From: Paenisporosarcina indica
GTDB taxonomy: Bacteria; Bacillota; Bacilli; Bacillales_A; Planococcaceae
Assembly (NCBI RefSeq): GCF_001939075.1
Contig: NZ_MPTA01000001.1
Span: forward strand, 124,001-188,000
Length of the DNA: 64,000 bases
Reading direction: 5' to 3'
Part shown: positions 47,101 to 56,196 of the stretch, one piece after another
How positions within the stretch are numbered: position 1 is the first letter of the stretch
How the letters are laid out: each line of letters opens with the position of its first letter
Made by a program: the position numbers and the translations under genes
The notes under the pieces: generated by a model
What the model saw: only the letters and a program-made list of their open reading frames with translations
The model's database searches: none
Told to the model about the DNA's origin: nothing

Positions 47101-47860
47101 CGAAACAACAGTAGTTTCAAAACAAATCTATGCAGAAGTGGAACGTCGATTCAATACCGTGTATTCATTTGAACGTGCCATTGGCAAACGAACGAAACAG
47201 TCGGTAAGTGAGCTTAAACGCTTAGACCAATTACGAAAAGAAGAAGAACCTGAATACTTTAGACCAACACAAGTTCAACAAGCCATTTCAACCGTCTATA
47301 AGCGACCAGCGTTTCTACAACAAGATGAACAAAGACTGACATCAGCAGAAATTGGAACAGCGATGCATACAGCGATGCAACATGTGGACATCCATCTCGA
47401 GCCGAGTAAATCATCCATTGAGCAGTTCATCCGTGAACTTGAAAACAAACAACTGGTCACATCAAACGAAGCAAGGTCTATAAAAGTTGAGGCAATACAG
47501 ATATTTCTACAATCACAGATTGCTGAGAGGTTACGTCAAGCTAAACAATTCTTACGAGAAGTGCCATTTACGTATGCGTTGAAAGATGAAGATGGAGATG
47601 TACAAATATTACAAGGAATTGCAGATGGATTATTCCAAGAAGCAGATGGTCAATGGGTACTTCTTGATTACAAGACTGACCGGATTAATGGGGTTCTAAT
47701 AACAGAGTCGTCTGTTTTACACGAAATGCACCATCGCTATGGCATGCAATTATCTCTATATCAACAAGCAATTGAGAACATCTTATCCATACAAATTAAA
47801 GAGAAAATATTGTATTTGTTTGATGCGAATCAAACGATTTTATTGGAGGATTCATTGTGA
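44135..47860 (+). CDS. addA: ATP-dependent helicase/nuclease subunit AddA
   Basis: The 1241-residue UvrD-like superfamily 1A helicase is fused to a RecB-type nuclease. Visible motifs are Q-motif [30 protein letters not shown] (Walker A about 31-39), [12 protein letters not shown] (Walker B), [41 protein letters not shown] and the C-terminal nuclease LLDYKTDRI. An acidic insert (about residues 536-560, rich in Glu/Asp) lies in the 2A/1B region. It starts inside addB, 9 nt after AGGAGG, and ends in a 4-nt overlap with the DUF418 gene. Size and order match B. subtilis addBA. Confidence 0.96.
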   Translation: [1241 protein letters not shown]

Positions 47861-49032
47861 ATGTCAGACCTACTGAATTAAATGAACGAGTGGTCGCGCT
47901 TGATATGATGCGAGGCTTCTCGCTACTCGGTATTTTTATTGTCAATATGCTCGCTTTTCATACGCCATATTACTACATTAATCCATATACATGGTATACG
48001 AATCTAACGGATGCTAGTACATTTCAATGGATTGATATTGTCCTGCAAGGGAGTGTGTACCCGTTATTCTCCATTCTTTTCGGCTATGGGTTAACAATGC
48101 AATTTACGAAATCGGTGGAACGTGGTGCATCATTTACAACTTTGGCAGTTAAAAGATTGACCGTGTTATTAATATTAGGCATACTTCATGCATTTCTTGT
48201 GTGGTCAGGCGATATATTAATTAGTTATGCGATTAGTGGATTTATCGCCATCTGGCTGTTCCGTTTGTCTCGTATCTGGTTACTCAGCATCGCACTCACA
48301 CTTTACCTCATACCAAATATGGTACTAGCATTTCTTATGTATCTAGTAGGGGTAATGGGTGAGGGGTATTATGCGGGCGTACAAGAAATTGAATCGTCAA
48401 TTATTGCATTCGGTTCAGGTTCCTGGTCAGATATTTTCATCCAACGAGCCGCTGATTGGAGTTACGCCAATCTTGAATCAGGGTCATTGATATTAATCGG
48501 GATCACCATTTTACCCTATATGTTAATTGGAGCGGCAGCTGCTAAAGGAAAATTAATTGAGCGGACATCCGAGAAGAAAGTTTTCTGGCTGGTACTGACG
48601 ATCGTATCATTGGGCGTAGGTTATTCTATAAAAGCATTACCGTTTGTGTTTGAACCAAACTTTTACTATATGTTTGTCCAAGATATATTTGGAGGGCCAA
48701 TAGTAGCCATTGGATACGCTGGGTTGATTACTCTTTTGTGTCAACTATCTATGTTCAAAAAGCTATTTAATCCTGTTGCAAAAGTAGGAAGAATGTCCAT
48801 GACAACGTATTTGTCACAATCTATTATTGCAACGACCATTTTCTACTCTTATGGATTTGGCTTATATGGAAAAATAGATGTCTTGACCGGAACTTGGTTG
48901 GCGATTGGAATCTTCATCATTCAAATAATAGGTGCAGAAATTTGGTTCACTAAATATAGACAAGGACCTGTTGAAGCAATCTGGAAACGACTGACGTATG
49001 GAAAAAAGAGTGAAAAAATGGATGAAAAATAA
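47857..49032 (+). CDS. DUF418 (YeiB-type) membrane protein
   Basis: The 391-residue polytopic protein starts NERVVALDMMRGFSLLGIFIVNMLAF, the characteristic N-terminus of this acyltransferase-like membrane family. The C-terminal DUF418 block is VGRMSMTTYLSQSIIATTIFYSYGFGLYG. About ten hydrophobic helices are present. GTG 47857 overlaps the addA stop by 4 nt (GTGA), so it is co-translated with the recombination genes, though no functional link is known. Substrate unknown. Confidence 0.85.
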   Translation: MNVRPTELNERVVALDMMRGFSLLGIFIVNMLAFHTPYYYINPYTWYTNLTDASTFQWIDIVLQGSVYPLFSILFGYGLTMQFTKSVERGASFTTLAVKRLTVLLILGILHAFLVWSGDILISYAISGFIAIWLFRLSRIWLLSIALTLYLIPNMVLAFLMYLVGVMGEGYYAGVQEIESSIIAFGSGSWSDIFIQRAADWSYANLESGSLILIGITILPYMLIGAAAAKGKLIERTSEKKVFWLVLTIVSLGVGYSIKALPFVFEPNFYYMFVQDIFGGPIVAIGYAGLITLLCQLSMFKKLFNPVAKVGRMSMTTYLSQSIIATTIFYSYGFGLYGKIDVLTGTWLAIGIFIIQIIGAEIWFTKYRQGPVEAIWKRLTYGKKSEKMDEK

Positions 49033-49088
49033 GTCGAAGTAAAGTAGACTGAATAAAACAAATTCTAAATTCTGAGGAGTGTCAGAGA

Positions 49089-49991
49089 ATGAAAATTCTA
49101 TCTTATCGCTATGAAGGGCAAGTTCGTTTTGGTCCAAAGGTCAAAAAAGAAGAAGCAGTTTGGGATGTATTAGCGATACAAGAGACGCTCCAAGTGTTTC
49201 CAAGTTTCCCTCAAAAGATTGTTGAAGGAATTGAAGAAGGAATGGATTTTGTCGAACAAATGCGTAAGCTGGCAGAGACTGCATTGAATTCTGAAGAACC
49301 AGAACAGTTCAAGCTTTCGTTCTCAAGCATTGAATGGCTATCGCCAATTCCTCGTACCCCGAAAAATATTCTTGCAATTGGTCGTAATTATTCAGAGCAT
49401 GCAAAAGAAATGGGTTCACAGGAAGCTCCTGAAAACATAATGATATTTACGAAGTCTCCTACATCGATTGCTGCGGATGAAGAAACGTTGCCAATACATG
49501 CGGATGTGACATCATCATATGATTACGAAGGTGAATTAGCTGTAGTGATTGGTAAAAAAGGCGATAATATTCCGAAGAAATTAGCATATGACCATGTATT
49601 TGGCTATACCATTGCCAATGATTTAACAGCACGTGATCTACAATCAAAACATCAACAATATTTTCTTGGGAAAAGTTTAAGAGGTTCATGTCCGATGGGA
49701 CCATATTTGGTAACAAAAGATGAATTGCCAGATCCACAAAACTTGACCATTGTGACAAAGGTGAATGATGAAGTTCGTCAAAATGGCCAGACAAATGATA
49801 TGATTTTTACGGTTGAAGAACTAATTGCACAAATCTCTGCTCTTGTTACGCTTGAATCTGGAGATGTGATTTTGACAGGCACGCCATCAGGAGTGGGGAA
49901 AGGTTTTAATCCACCTAAGTTCTTATCAGCTGGAGACACAGTGAAAGTGGCGGTCGAGGGAATTGGTACATTAGTTAATCGCTTTGAATAA
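49089..49991 (+). CDS. yisK: Fumarylacetoacetate hydrolase family protein (YisK-like)
   Basis: The 300-residue enzyme has an N-terminal cap (about 1-75) and the FAH catalytic fold with metal ligands in DYEGELAVVIGK and the conserved GYTIANDLTARDLQ, KSLRGSCPMGPYLV and LTGTPSGVG segments. Family members hydrolyse or decarboxylate beta-diketo/oxo acids; B. subtilis YisK is an oxaloacetate decarboxylase also linked to cell shape. It lies beside a yisL-like gene, supporting the YisK identity. GAGGAG precedes the ATG. Confidence 0.85.
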   Translation: MKILSYRYEGQVRFGPKVKKEEAVWDVLAIQETLQVFPSFPQKIVEGIEEGMDFVEQMRKLAETALNSEEPEQFKLSFSSIEWLSPIPRTPKNILAIGRNYSEHAKEMGSQEAPENIMIFTKSPTSIAADEETLPIHADVTSSYDYEGELAVVIGKKGDNIPKKLAYDHVFGYTIANDLTARDLQSKHQQYFLGKSLRGSCPMGPYLVTKDELPDPQNLTIVTKVNDEVRQNGQTNDMIFTVEELIAQISALVTLESGDVILTGTPSGVGKGFNPPKFLSAGDTVKVAVEGIGTLVNRFE

Positions 49992-50096
49992 CAAGTTCAT
50001 CGAATGGTCAACATCTCTTATCTTAATAGTTCTTATAAGAATGCAAGATATGTTACGATATAGTAGATTAAGTAATAATTAGAAGAGGTGACGATT

Positions 50097-50468
50097 TTGG
50101 ATTTTTTAGCTAACATTGATTTACACATTGCAACTTGGGCAATTGGCATCATTTTATTTTTTGTCGCAGTTATCATGGCTAAAGGCAGTAAAGGACAAAA
50201 AATCACACACATGATTTTACGTTTGTTCTACGTTTTCATTATTTTAACAGGTGTAGCACTATTCATTGATGGAATGAAATTAGATATGGGTATGCAGTAT
50301 GGATTTAAATTCTTAGGCGGTATTTTAGTCATCGGAATGATGGAAATGATCTTGACACGAATGAAAAAACAAAAACCAACAACAATGTTCTGGGTATTAC
50401 TGTTTGTCTTCTTGTTCATTACCATGTTCTTAGGTTTCTTCATATTGCCAATGGGCACGAACTTATAA
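50097..50468 (+). CDS. yisL: YisL family membrane protein (DUF1516)
   Basis: The 123-residue protein has four hydrophobic helices. The core HIATWAIGIILFFVAVIMAKG and KITHMILRLFYVFIILTG matches the YisL/UPF0344 family. The function is unknown. I choose TTG 50097 (MDFLANIDLH) because GAGGTGA sits 5-6 nt upstream; GTG 50088 overlaps that site. A strong terminator follows. Confidence 0.85.
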   Translation: MDFLANIDLHIATWAIGIILFFVAVIMAKGSKGQKITHMILRLFYVFIILTGVALFIDGMKLDMGMQYGFKFLGGILVIGMMEMILTRMKKQKPTTMFWVLLFVFLFITMFLGFFILPMGTNL

Positions 50469-50477
50469 GACTAAACC

Positions 50478-50517
50478 AAAAACCATTTCATCTGAATTTT
50501 AGATGAAATGGTTTTTT
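50478..50517 (+). terminator. Terminator of yisL
   Basis: AAAAACCATTTCATCT pairs perfectly with AGATGAAATGGTTTTTT. Confidence 0.9.
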
Positions 50518-50691
50518 CTTTGGGTTCAGTTTAATGTTTGTTTCTTATTTAATGGCAATTCTATGTTGATTGTAAAAAACTTGAATTTCACACTTTAGAC
50601 GTAAATTTAAGGTATTTCCCTATTATTCATGGCTAGTCTTAGCTCTGTTTGGTAAAATTACGATTGAAGATTCGTTAGAGGAGGACCTCAC

Positions 50692-52146
50692 GTGAAGATA
50701 GGAATATGGATAAAAACAGCTATTACTTTAGCGTTAAGTATAAGTTTGATCCCACCGATTGCAACACAAGCTGCGGAAAAACAAACCATACAAGACGAAA
50801 GTATATATGACTTATTAGTCGATCGATACTTTAATACAACAATTGAAAATGATTTCGAAGTGGATACGAGGAAACCGAATGCATTTGCAGGTGGAGATTT
50901 ATTGGGAGTAGCAGATAAATTGGACCACATTCAAAAACTTGGTTTTACAATGATTTCTCTCGGACCCATATTTTCAACAGAAACATATGATGGCAAAAGA
51001 GTTTTGGATTACTCCACGATTGAACGTCATTTTGGAACATCTGAAGAAATGAACACCTTGCTCGAAAAAACTCATGATAACCAAATGAAAGTGATTGTAG
51101 ACTTTCCTATGCAAAATGTCAGTGCTGACCATGTGTGGGCAGTTGATTCAGCAAAATCATCTTGGGTGATTAACAATGAAGATGGGTCCATTTCATGGGA
51201 TTACTCCAATGAAGATGTACAAAAAGCTGTACAAGAGGCAGCAAGTACGTTTGTCCAACAATACGACGTTGATGGCATTCGTTTAACCGCGATCGAAGGA
51301 ATCAATACAAATATTATAAATCAAATGATCGATTCTCTTAAAGAAGTGAATAAGGATTTATATGTAATCAGTAATGAAGAGAGTAACGCTAAATTTGATG
51401 CGTTATTGTTAAATGAACAAGAAAATGTTTTCCGCAATATCTTCAAAAATGTGGATTTAGATACATTACAATTGTCAGAACTTACAACACAAGAATCTGT
51501 AATAAATCGAACGGACTCACTAGAAAGTCGCCGTTTTACAGCAGATGCGGCTGAAGAAAATATGTTTCCACCTATGCGCTGGAAAATGGTTATGGCAACA
51601 TTACTGTCGATTCCGGGTGTACCAATCATGACATACGGCTCAGAAATTGCTGTGAACGGGGAAAAACCACCAGAGTCACATCCAATCTTGAACTTTAAAA
51701 CCGATGAGGAGTTAATCGAATATATCGGGGATGTTCAATACCTTCGAAATAACTCAGCAGCGCTTCGAACGGGCCAGATGGAAATGTTGCATAATAAAGA
51801 CGGATTTATGATTTATAAACGATGGAACGATGAGGAAACATGGATTGTTGCCATTAACAATACAAGCGGCACACAAAGCTTTGACCTTTCAAAAGAAATA
51901 ATTGGAGATAATCAAGAGCTCCGCGGATTATTCGAGAGTGATATTTTGCGTCAAAGAGACGATGGCAATTACCGACTTGTCATAGATAGAGAAATAGCAG
52001 AGTTCTACACAGTAAAAGATAAAGTAGGGATAAATAAATCTTATTTAGCTGCTCTTGCTTTAGTGTATCTTTTATTTATGGGATTTATTTACCTAGTATG
52101 GCGTAAGGGGAAACAAAGAAAGCATAACAGGGTCGAGGAAAAGTAA
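50692..52146 (+). CDS. Membrane-anchored alpha-amylase-like (GH13) protein, probably inactive
   Basis: The 484-residue protein has a signal peptide (ending near TQAAE), a GH13-like TIM barrel (about 38-400), a beta domain and a C-terminal membrane helix (about 450-470) with a basic tail, so it sits on the outer membrane face. The GH13 motifs are recognisable but broken. Region I DFPMQN has Q141/N142 where N-H is usual. Region II GIRLTAIE has Thr199 at the catalytic Asp nucleophile. Region III keeps a Glu (E229, SNEES). Region IV NRTD keeps D275 but lacks the His. Glycosidase activity is therefore unlikely; carbohydrate binding or a structural role is possible. GTG start 8 nt after GAGGAGG. 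Confidence 0.82.
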   Translation: MKIGIWIKTAITLALSISLIPPIATQAAEKQTIQDESIYDLLVDRYFNTTIENDFEVDTRKPNAFAGGDLLGVADKLDHIQKLGFTMISLGPIFSTETYDGKRVLDYSTIERHFGTSEEMNTLLEKTHDNQMKVIVDFPMQNVSADHVWAVDSAKSSWVINNEDGSISWDYSNEDVQKAVQEAASTFVQQYDVDGIRLTAIEGINTNIINQMIDSLKEVNKDLYVISNEESNAKFDALLLNEQENVFRNIFKNVDLDTLQLSELTTQESVINRTDSLESRRFTADAAEENMFPPMRWKMVMATLLSIPGVPIMTYGSEIAVNGEKPPESHPILNFKTDEELIEYIGDVQYLRNNSAALRTGQMEMLHNKDGFMIYKRWNDEETWIVAINNTSGTQSFDLSKEIIGDNQELRGLFESDILRQRDDGNYRLVIDREIAEFYTVKDKVGINKSYLAALALVYLLFMGFIYLVWRKGKQRKHNRVEEK

Positions 52147-52161
52147 TTTCCAGCAATAAAT

Positions 52162-52201
52162 AAAAATCGCTTGAGACTTATCCAGCCTCAAGCGATTTTT
52201 T
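52162..52201. terminator. Bidirectional terminator
   Basis: AAAAATCGCTTGAG pairs perfectly with CTCAAGCGATTTTT between convergent genes. Confidence 0.9.
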
Positions 52202-52206
52202 GTATT

Positions 52207-53535
52207 TTAAGTTGCACGATACCCAACCATATTCACTGGATCTTTAGGTGAAGAGTAGGGAGGAGCATAGGCTAGTTCAAGTGCTTGTAAATCATCCATT
52301 GTAAGCCCGGCATATATGGCGGTTGATAAAACGTCGATCCGTTTGTCAACGCCTTTTCCACCTACAGCTTGAGCACCCAAAATTTTTCGAGTAGATGGAT
52401 CGAAATGGATTACTAAATAAATTTCCGCATGATCAGGATAATAACCAGCATTTGACTTAGATTTTTGAACAATTGTTTCAAAGTCAATTTGACGATCAAT
52501 TAATGTTTTCGCATTTAACCCAGTAAGCGCAACTGATTGAGAGAACACTTTGCAAATGGATGTGCCAAGCAATCCTTTGAAAGGAATTTTTTCGCCAGAA
52601 AGATGCTTGGCAACAATGTAAGCTTGCCTATGAGCAGGCCAGGCCAAAGGAACGCGTTTTGCCGCACCGGTAATGAAATCAATATTTTCCGCAGCATCTC
52701 CGATTGCATAGATGGAGGAATCATTGGTTTGCATGTATTCATTTGTGTGTATGCCTTTCGTTTCACCAATAGTTAATTGAGCTTTTTCAGCCAATTCGGT
52801 ACTTGGTGAAACTCCGATGCTCATTAAGATGAAATCGGCTTCTAATTGTTCGCCGTTTTCAAGTTCGATCTTCTGTCCATTGACGTTGGAAATGTACGTG
52901 TTTTTAAAAACTCGTACACCATGACTTTGTAGTTCCTGCTCGACCAAAGCGGAACAATCGACATCCATTATGTTCATTACTTGAGGTGATTTTTCCACAA
53001 TGGAAACGGACATTCCAAGTTTAGTAAAACTTTCTGCCATCTCAAGTCCAATAAAGCCAGCCCCAACAATCACACAGCTTTGCGGATTTTCTTTCTTAAT
53101 AAAATCATTGATTTTTTTCATGTCACTGAAATTCCGTAATGTGAACATGCTCGTACTTTCTAATCCGGGCGTTTCTGGAACAATCGGCGTTCCACCAGGG
53201 GATAGAATAAGTGCATCATAGGGTTCTTCATAAGATTGCTGTGTATGGATGTTAAGTACTTCAATCACTTTACGCTGCCGATCTATATTCGTTACACGGT
53301 GTTTTAAATGAACCTCAATATTTCGTTTACTTTTAAATTCTTCTGGCGTAGCAGCAATCAAGTGATCCGCTTGTTCAATTTCTCCACTAATAAAATAAGG
53401 CATCCCGCACGCACCATATGACATCGTTTCATCCTGGTCAAACATGACAATTTGAGCTTCTTTATCGTAATACCGAATTTGTGAAGCGACTGTGGCTCCT
53501 CCAGCGACAGCTCCGATCACGACAATTTTTTTCAT
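52207..53535 (-). CDS. cdr: CoA-disulfide reductase-type flavoprotein
   Basis: The 442-residue FAD/NAD(P)-binding oxidoreductase of the CoADR/Nox group has an N-terminal GAVAGGATVASQIR FAD site and the single active cysteine C43 in SYGACGMPYFISG. A second dinucleotide site is VIVGAGFIGLEMAE-like (CVIVGAGFIGLEMAESF), and YAIGDAAEN binds FAD. A C-terminal dimerisation domain is present without a rhodanese fusion. It should reduce CoA disulfide or related low-molecular-weight disulfides, though NADH oxidase or persulfide reductase activity is possible. ATG 53535 follows GGAG. It is last in a leftward cluster after a degV-like gene. Confidence 0.85.
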   Translation of the reverse strand: MKKIVVIGAVAGGATVASQIRYYDKEAQIVMFDQDETMSYGACGMPYFISGEIEQADHLIAATPEEFKSKRNIEVHLKHRVTNIDRQRKVIEVLNIHTQQSYEEPYDALILSPGGTPIVPETPGLESTSMFTLRNFSDMKKINDFIKKENPQSCVIVGAGFIGLEMAESFTKLGMSVSIVEKSPQVMNIMDVDCSALVEQELQSHGVRVFKNTYISNVNGQKIELENGEQLEADFILMSIGVSPSTELAEKAQLTIGETKGIHTNEYMQTNDSSIYAIGDAAENIDFITGAAKRVPLAWPAHRQAYIVAKHLSGEKIPFKGLLGTSICKVFSQSVALTGLNAKTLIDRQIDFETIVQKSKSNAGYYPDHAEIYLVIHFDPSTRKILGAQAVGGKGVDKRIDVLSTAIYAGLTMDDLQALELAYAPPYSSPKDPVNMVGYRAT

Positions 53536-53553
53536 GCACGTACGCTCCATTTC

Positions 53554-54408
53554 TTATGGCTGTAATTGATTTAAAAAGAACACGCCTAAAGTACCAGGTC
53601 CCACATGAGCACCAATTACAGATCCAATCATTTGAATGTCAATTTGTTTTGGACTGAACGCATTTTGAATCATTTCTTGCATTTCTAGTGCAAACGCCTC
53701 ATCGTCGCCATGACAAATCGCGATGGTTTGCTCTTGAAAACGCTCTCCGCGCTCTTCTATTAATTCAAGCATGCGTTTCAAAACTTTTTTTCGACCTCTT
53801 AACTTTTCAATAGGTATGAGTTTTCCGTCTTCTACATGGAGGAGAGGCTTAATATTTAATAATCCACCGATCACTGCACTTGTCTTGGAAACACGTCCAC
53901 CTCGAGCCATGTAGTCTAAATCTTCGACTGTGAATAAATGCTCCATATGTCGTGCGTTAAAACGAATGTTTTCAACGATTCGATCTAACGTTTCGCCAGA
54001 CTTTTTCAAATGTACAGCTTCTTTTACAAGTAAGCCATACCCAAGAGAGGCACACTTTGAATCAATAATTGTTAACTTTAATTCTGGATAATCTTCTTTT
54101 ACTTGATCGCGAATCATCACAGCGGTGTTATGAGTTCCAGAAAGTTCAGATGAGAAAGAGATATATAATCCTTCTTCACCAGACTTGGCAAGCTCTTCAA
54201 ACAATGTGATAAATTGTTCGGGTGAAGCTTGCGATGTTTTCGGTTGTTTCCCTTTGCGAATTTCTGCATAAACACGAGTAGAATCAATGGTCAAAACGTC
54301 CAGATATTCTGTATCCTCAATTTGGACACGCAATGGAATCAGTGTTACTGAATTTGTATCAAAAAAGGATTTCGGTAAATCACAGGCACTGTCAGCAAAT
54401 ATTCTCAT
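53554..54408 (-). CDS. DegV family fatty-acid-binding protein
   Basis: The 284-residue DegV protein begins MRIFADSACDLPKSFF. It has the substrate-pocket segment SQASPEQF and ISFSSELSGTHNTA, then the C-terminal domain with DYMARGGRVSKTSAVIGGLLNIKPLL. Family members (FakB) bind a fatty acid and present it to FakA kinase for phospholipid synthesis. No fakA is adjacent, so this is probably an orphan FakB. It lies 18 nt upstream of the CoADR gene in the same orientation. Confidence 0.88.
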   Translation of the reverse strand: MRIFADSACDLPKSFFDTNSVTLIPLRVQIEDTEYLDVLTIDSTRVYAEIRKGKQPKTSQASPEQFITLFEELAKSGEEGLYISFSSELSGTHNTAVMIRDQVKEDYPELKLTIIDSKCASLGYGLLVKEAVHLKKSGETLDRIVENIRFNARHMEHLFTVEDLDYMARGGRVSKTSAVIGGLLNIKPLLHVEDGKLIPIEKLRGRKKVLKRMLELIEERGERFQEQTIAICHGDDEAFALEMQEMIQNAFSPKQIDIQMIGSVIGAHVGPGTLGVFFLNQLQP

Positions 54409-54432
54409 TTGAATCCCCCTAATGTCTCTTTT

Positions 54433-55239
54433 TCATAATTTTAATCTTTCAAGCAAGAATTCTGCAATACCATCTTCATTATTAGACCCAGTTACTTCAT
54501 TGGCAATACTTTTAAGTGGTGAAATGGCATTGCCCATCGCAACACCTGTTCCTGCGTATTCAATCATTTCCAAATCATTATCTTCATCGCCAAAAGCAAT
54601 AATGCGTTCTTGTGGAATATTTAGATGTTTTGAAACGTGCGTTAATCCAACCGCTTTATTAAGTCCACTGCGTACGATTTCGATTACATGCCATGGCGCA
54701 CCCCATCGTCGGTGATCAATTACTTCAGCATGGACATCGTGCAAATGTTGTCTGATTCCAGCAACTTCCTGTTCTTCTGCATGAATGAGTAAACTTGTAG
54801 GATCTGTTTTTAAATATTGGCGAATGTCGCCAGTGGTCACTTGAGGTTTACCGAAACTAAAGATATCCAGCAGTTTTTCATCATGATGATGAAGATAGAC
54901 ATCATCCAAAACTTCAGCAATAATATTATAGAATTTATAGTCATGAACGGCATCAATGACTTCATTCACCACATTTAGTTTAATGGGTTCATGAATTGGC
55001 TTAAACGTGTGGTCATTCGGATGATGAACAAATGCCCCATTAAAATTGACGATCGGTGTTTGCATTTTTAGTTGATGATAGTAAACTTCACTAGCTCTGT
55101 ATGGTCTGCCGGTTGCAATCATAATTTCATGACCTTGTTCTTTTGCCTTAAACAACGTATGTAAAGTCTTTTCTGAAATGATTTTTTCATCAGTTAATAA
55201 GGTTCCATCCAAGTCTAAAACAATTAAATGTGGTTGCAT
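54433..55239 (-). CDS. Cof-type HAD-IIB phosphatase
   Basis: The 268-residue HAD hydrolase has motif I LIVLDLDGTLLTDE, motif II IMIATGRPY, a Lys in GLNKAVGL and motif IV FGDEDNDLEMI. A C2B cap lies between about 85 and 190. Such enzymes dephosphorylate sugar phosphates or flavin/pyridoxal phosphates; the substrate is not predictable. ATG 55239 has AAAGGGG upstream. It is first in the leftward HAD-DegV-CoADR cluster. Confidence 0.88.
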   Translation of the reverse strand: MQPHLIVLDLDGTLLTDEKIISEKTLHTLFKAKEQGHEIMIATGRPYRASEVYYHQLKMQTPIVNFNGAFVHHPNDHTFKPIHEPIKLNVVNEVIDAVHDYKFYNIIAEVLDDVYLHHHDEKLLDIFSFGKPQVTTGDIRQYLKTDPTSLLIHAEEQEVAGIRQHLHDVHAEVIDHRRWGAPWHVIEIVRSGLNKAVGLTHVSKHLNIPQERIIAFGDEDNDLEMIEYAGTGVAMGNAISPLKSIANEVTGSNNEDGIAEFLLERLKL

Positions 55240-55376
55240 TGCATTTAGCCCCTTTCTCTCTAAAATAAAGTGTATCGCCACTTATAACCTTTCGTCAAAA
55301 AAATCAATCTTATTTTTGAACTTTTTCAACTATTTTGCTACGATAATAATGAATCGAAGTGAAGGATGTGGAGAAC

Positions 55377-56150
55377 ATGATAGTAGAAAATGAACAATGG
55401 GGACATATCCCGCTGTTGCATGTATATAAAGAAAAGGTTAGAAATGAACAAGTTCCTATCGTGATATTTCTTCATGGTTTCACAAGTGCGAAAGAACATA
55501 ACCTACACTACGCCTATCAATTAGCGGAAAAAGGGATGCGTGTTTTGTTACCGGATGCCCATTTGCACGGCGAGCGAGATGAATCATTAGATGAGGTCCA
55601 ATTGTCCTTACGCTTTTGGGAGACTATCTTGACAACGATTGAAGAAGTGAATTTTTTACATAACGAGTTAAAACATAGGCATTTAATAGAAGATGATACA
55701 AAGATCGGGCTTGCAGGTACCTCAATGGGTGGAATCGAGACCTTAGGTTGTTTAAATGTGTACCCTTGGATCGATTCGGCAGCAGTCATGATGGGTTCTC
55801 CAAGCTATGTATATTTAGCAGAAGCGCAGATGGCTCAATTTGAGGCTGGTGGATTCAAGCTACCAATTACCGATATTGAACGTAAACAAATGCTAGAAAC
55901 GTTAAGTAATTTTGACATTACATTAAACCCTGAAGCATTAAATGGACGACCGGTATTCTTTTGGCATGGTGTTCAGGACAGTACTGTTCCATATGAACCG
56001 ACATTTACATTCTTTAATGAAATGAAAAAAATGTATGCACATGATCCAGAGCGTCTACAGTTTATGACTGATAAAAAAGCCGGTCATGCGGTTTCAAGAC
56101 ATGGGATGCTTACTGCAACCGATTTCATTGCACACCATTTGTCTCAGTAA
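55377..56150 (+). CDS. yitV: Alpha/beta hydrolase YitV
   Basis: The 257-residue serine hydrolase/esterase-like protein of the prolyl-oligopeptidase group has the oxyanion region VIFLHGFTSAKEHN, nucleophile Ser in LAGTSMGGIET, Asp in FWHGVQDSTVPY and His in KKAGHAVSRHG. It closely follows the pattern of B. subtilis YitV, and yitW follows as in that genome. The substrate is unknown. I use ATG 55377 after AAGGATGTGGAG; GTG 55359 is an alternative. Confidence 0.88.
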   Translation: MIVENEQWGHIPLLHVYKEKVRNEQVPIVIFLHGFTSAKEHNLHYAYQLAEKGMRVLLPDAHLHGERDESLDEVQLSLRFWETILTTIEEVNFLHNELKHRHLIEDDTKIGLAGTSMGGIETLGCLNVYPWIDSAAVMMGSPSYVYLAEAQMAQFEAGGFKLPITDIERKQMLETLSNFDITLNPEALNGRPVFFWHGVQDSTVPYEPTFTFFNEMKKMYAHDPERLQFMTDKKAGHAVSRHGMLTATDFIAHHLSQ

Positions 56151-56196
56151 GCTACATTTGTTATGATGAACATAAGAAGTAGAAAGGGGTATGAAC

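Noticed and set aside
53536-53550. Upstream ATG for the CoA-disulfide reductase
   Set aside because: It lacks a ribosome-binding site and disrupts the usual N-terminal FAD motif spacing.
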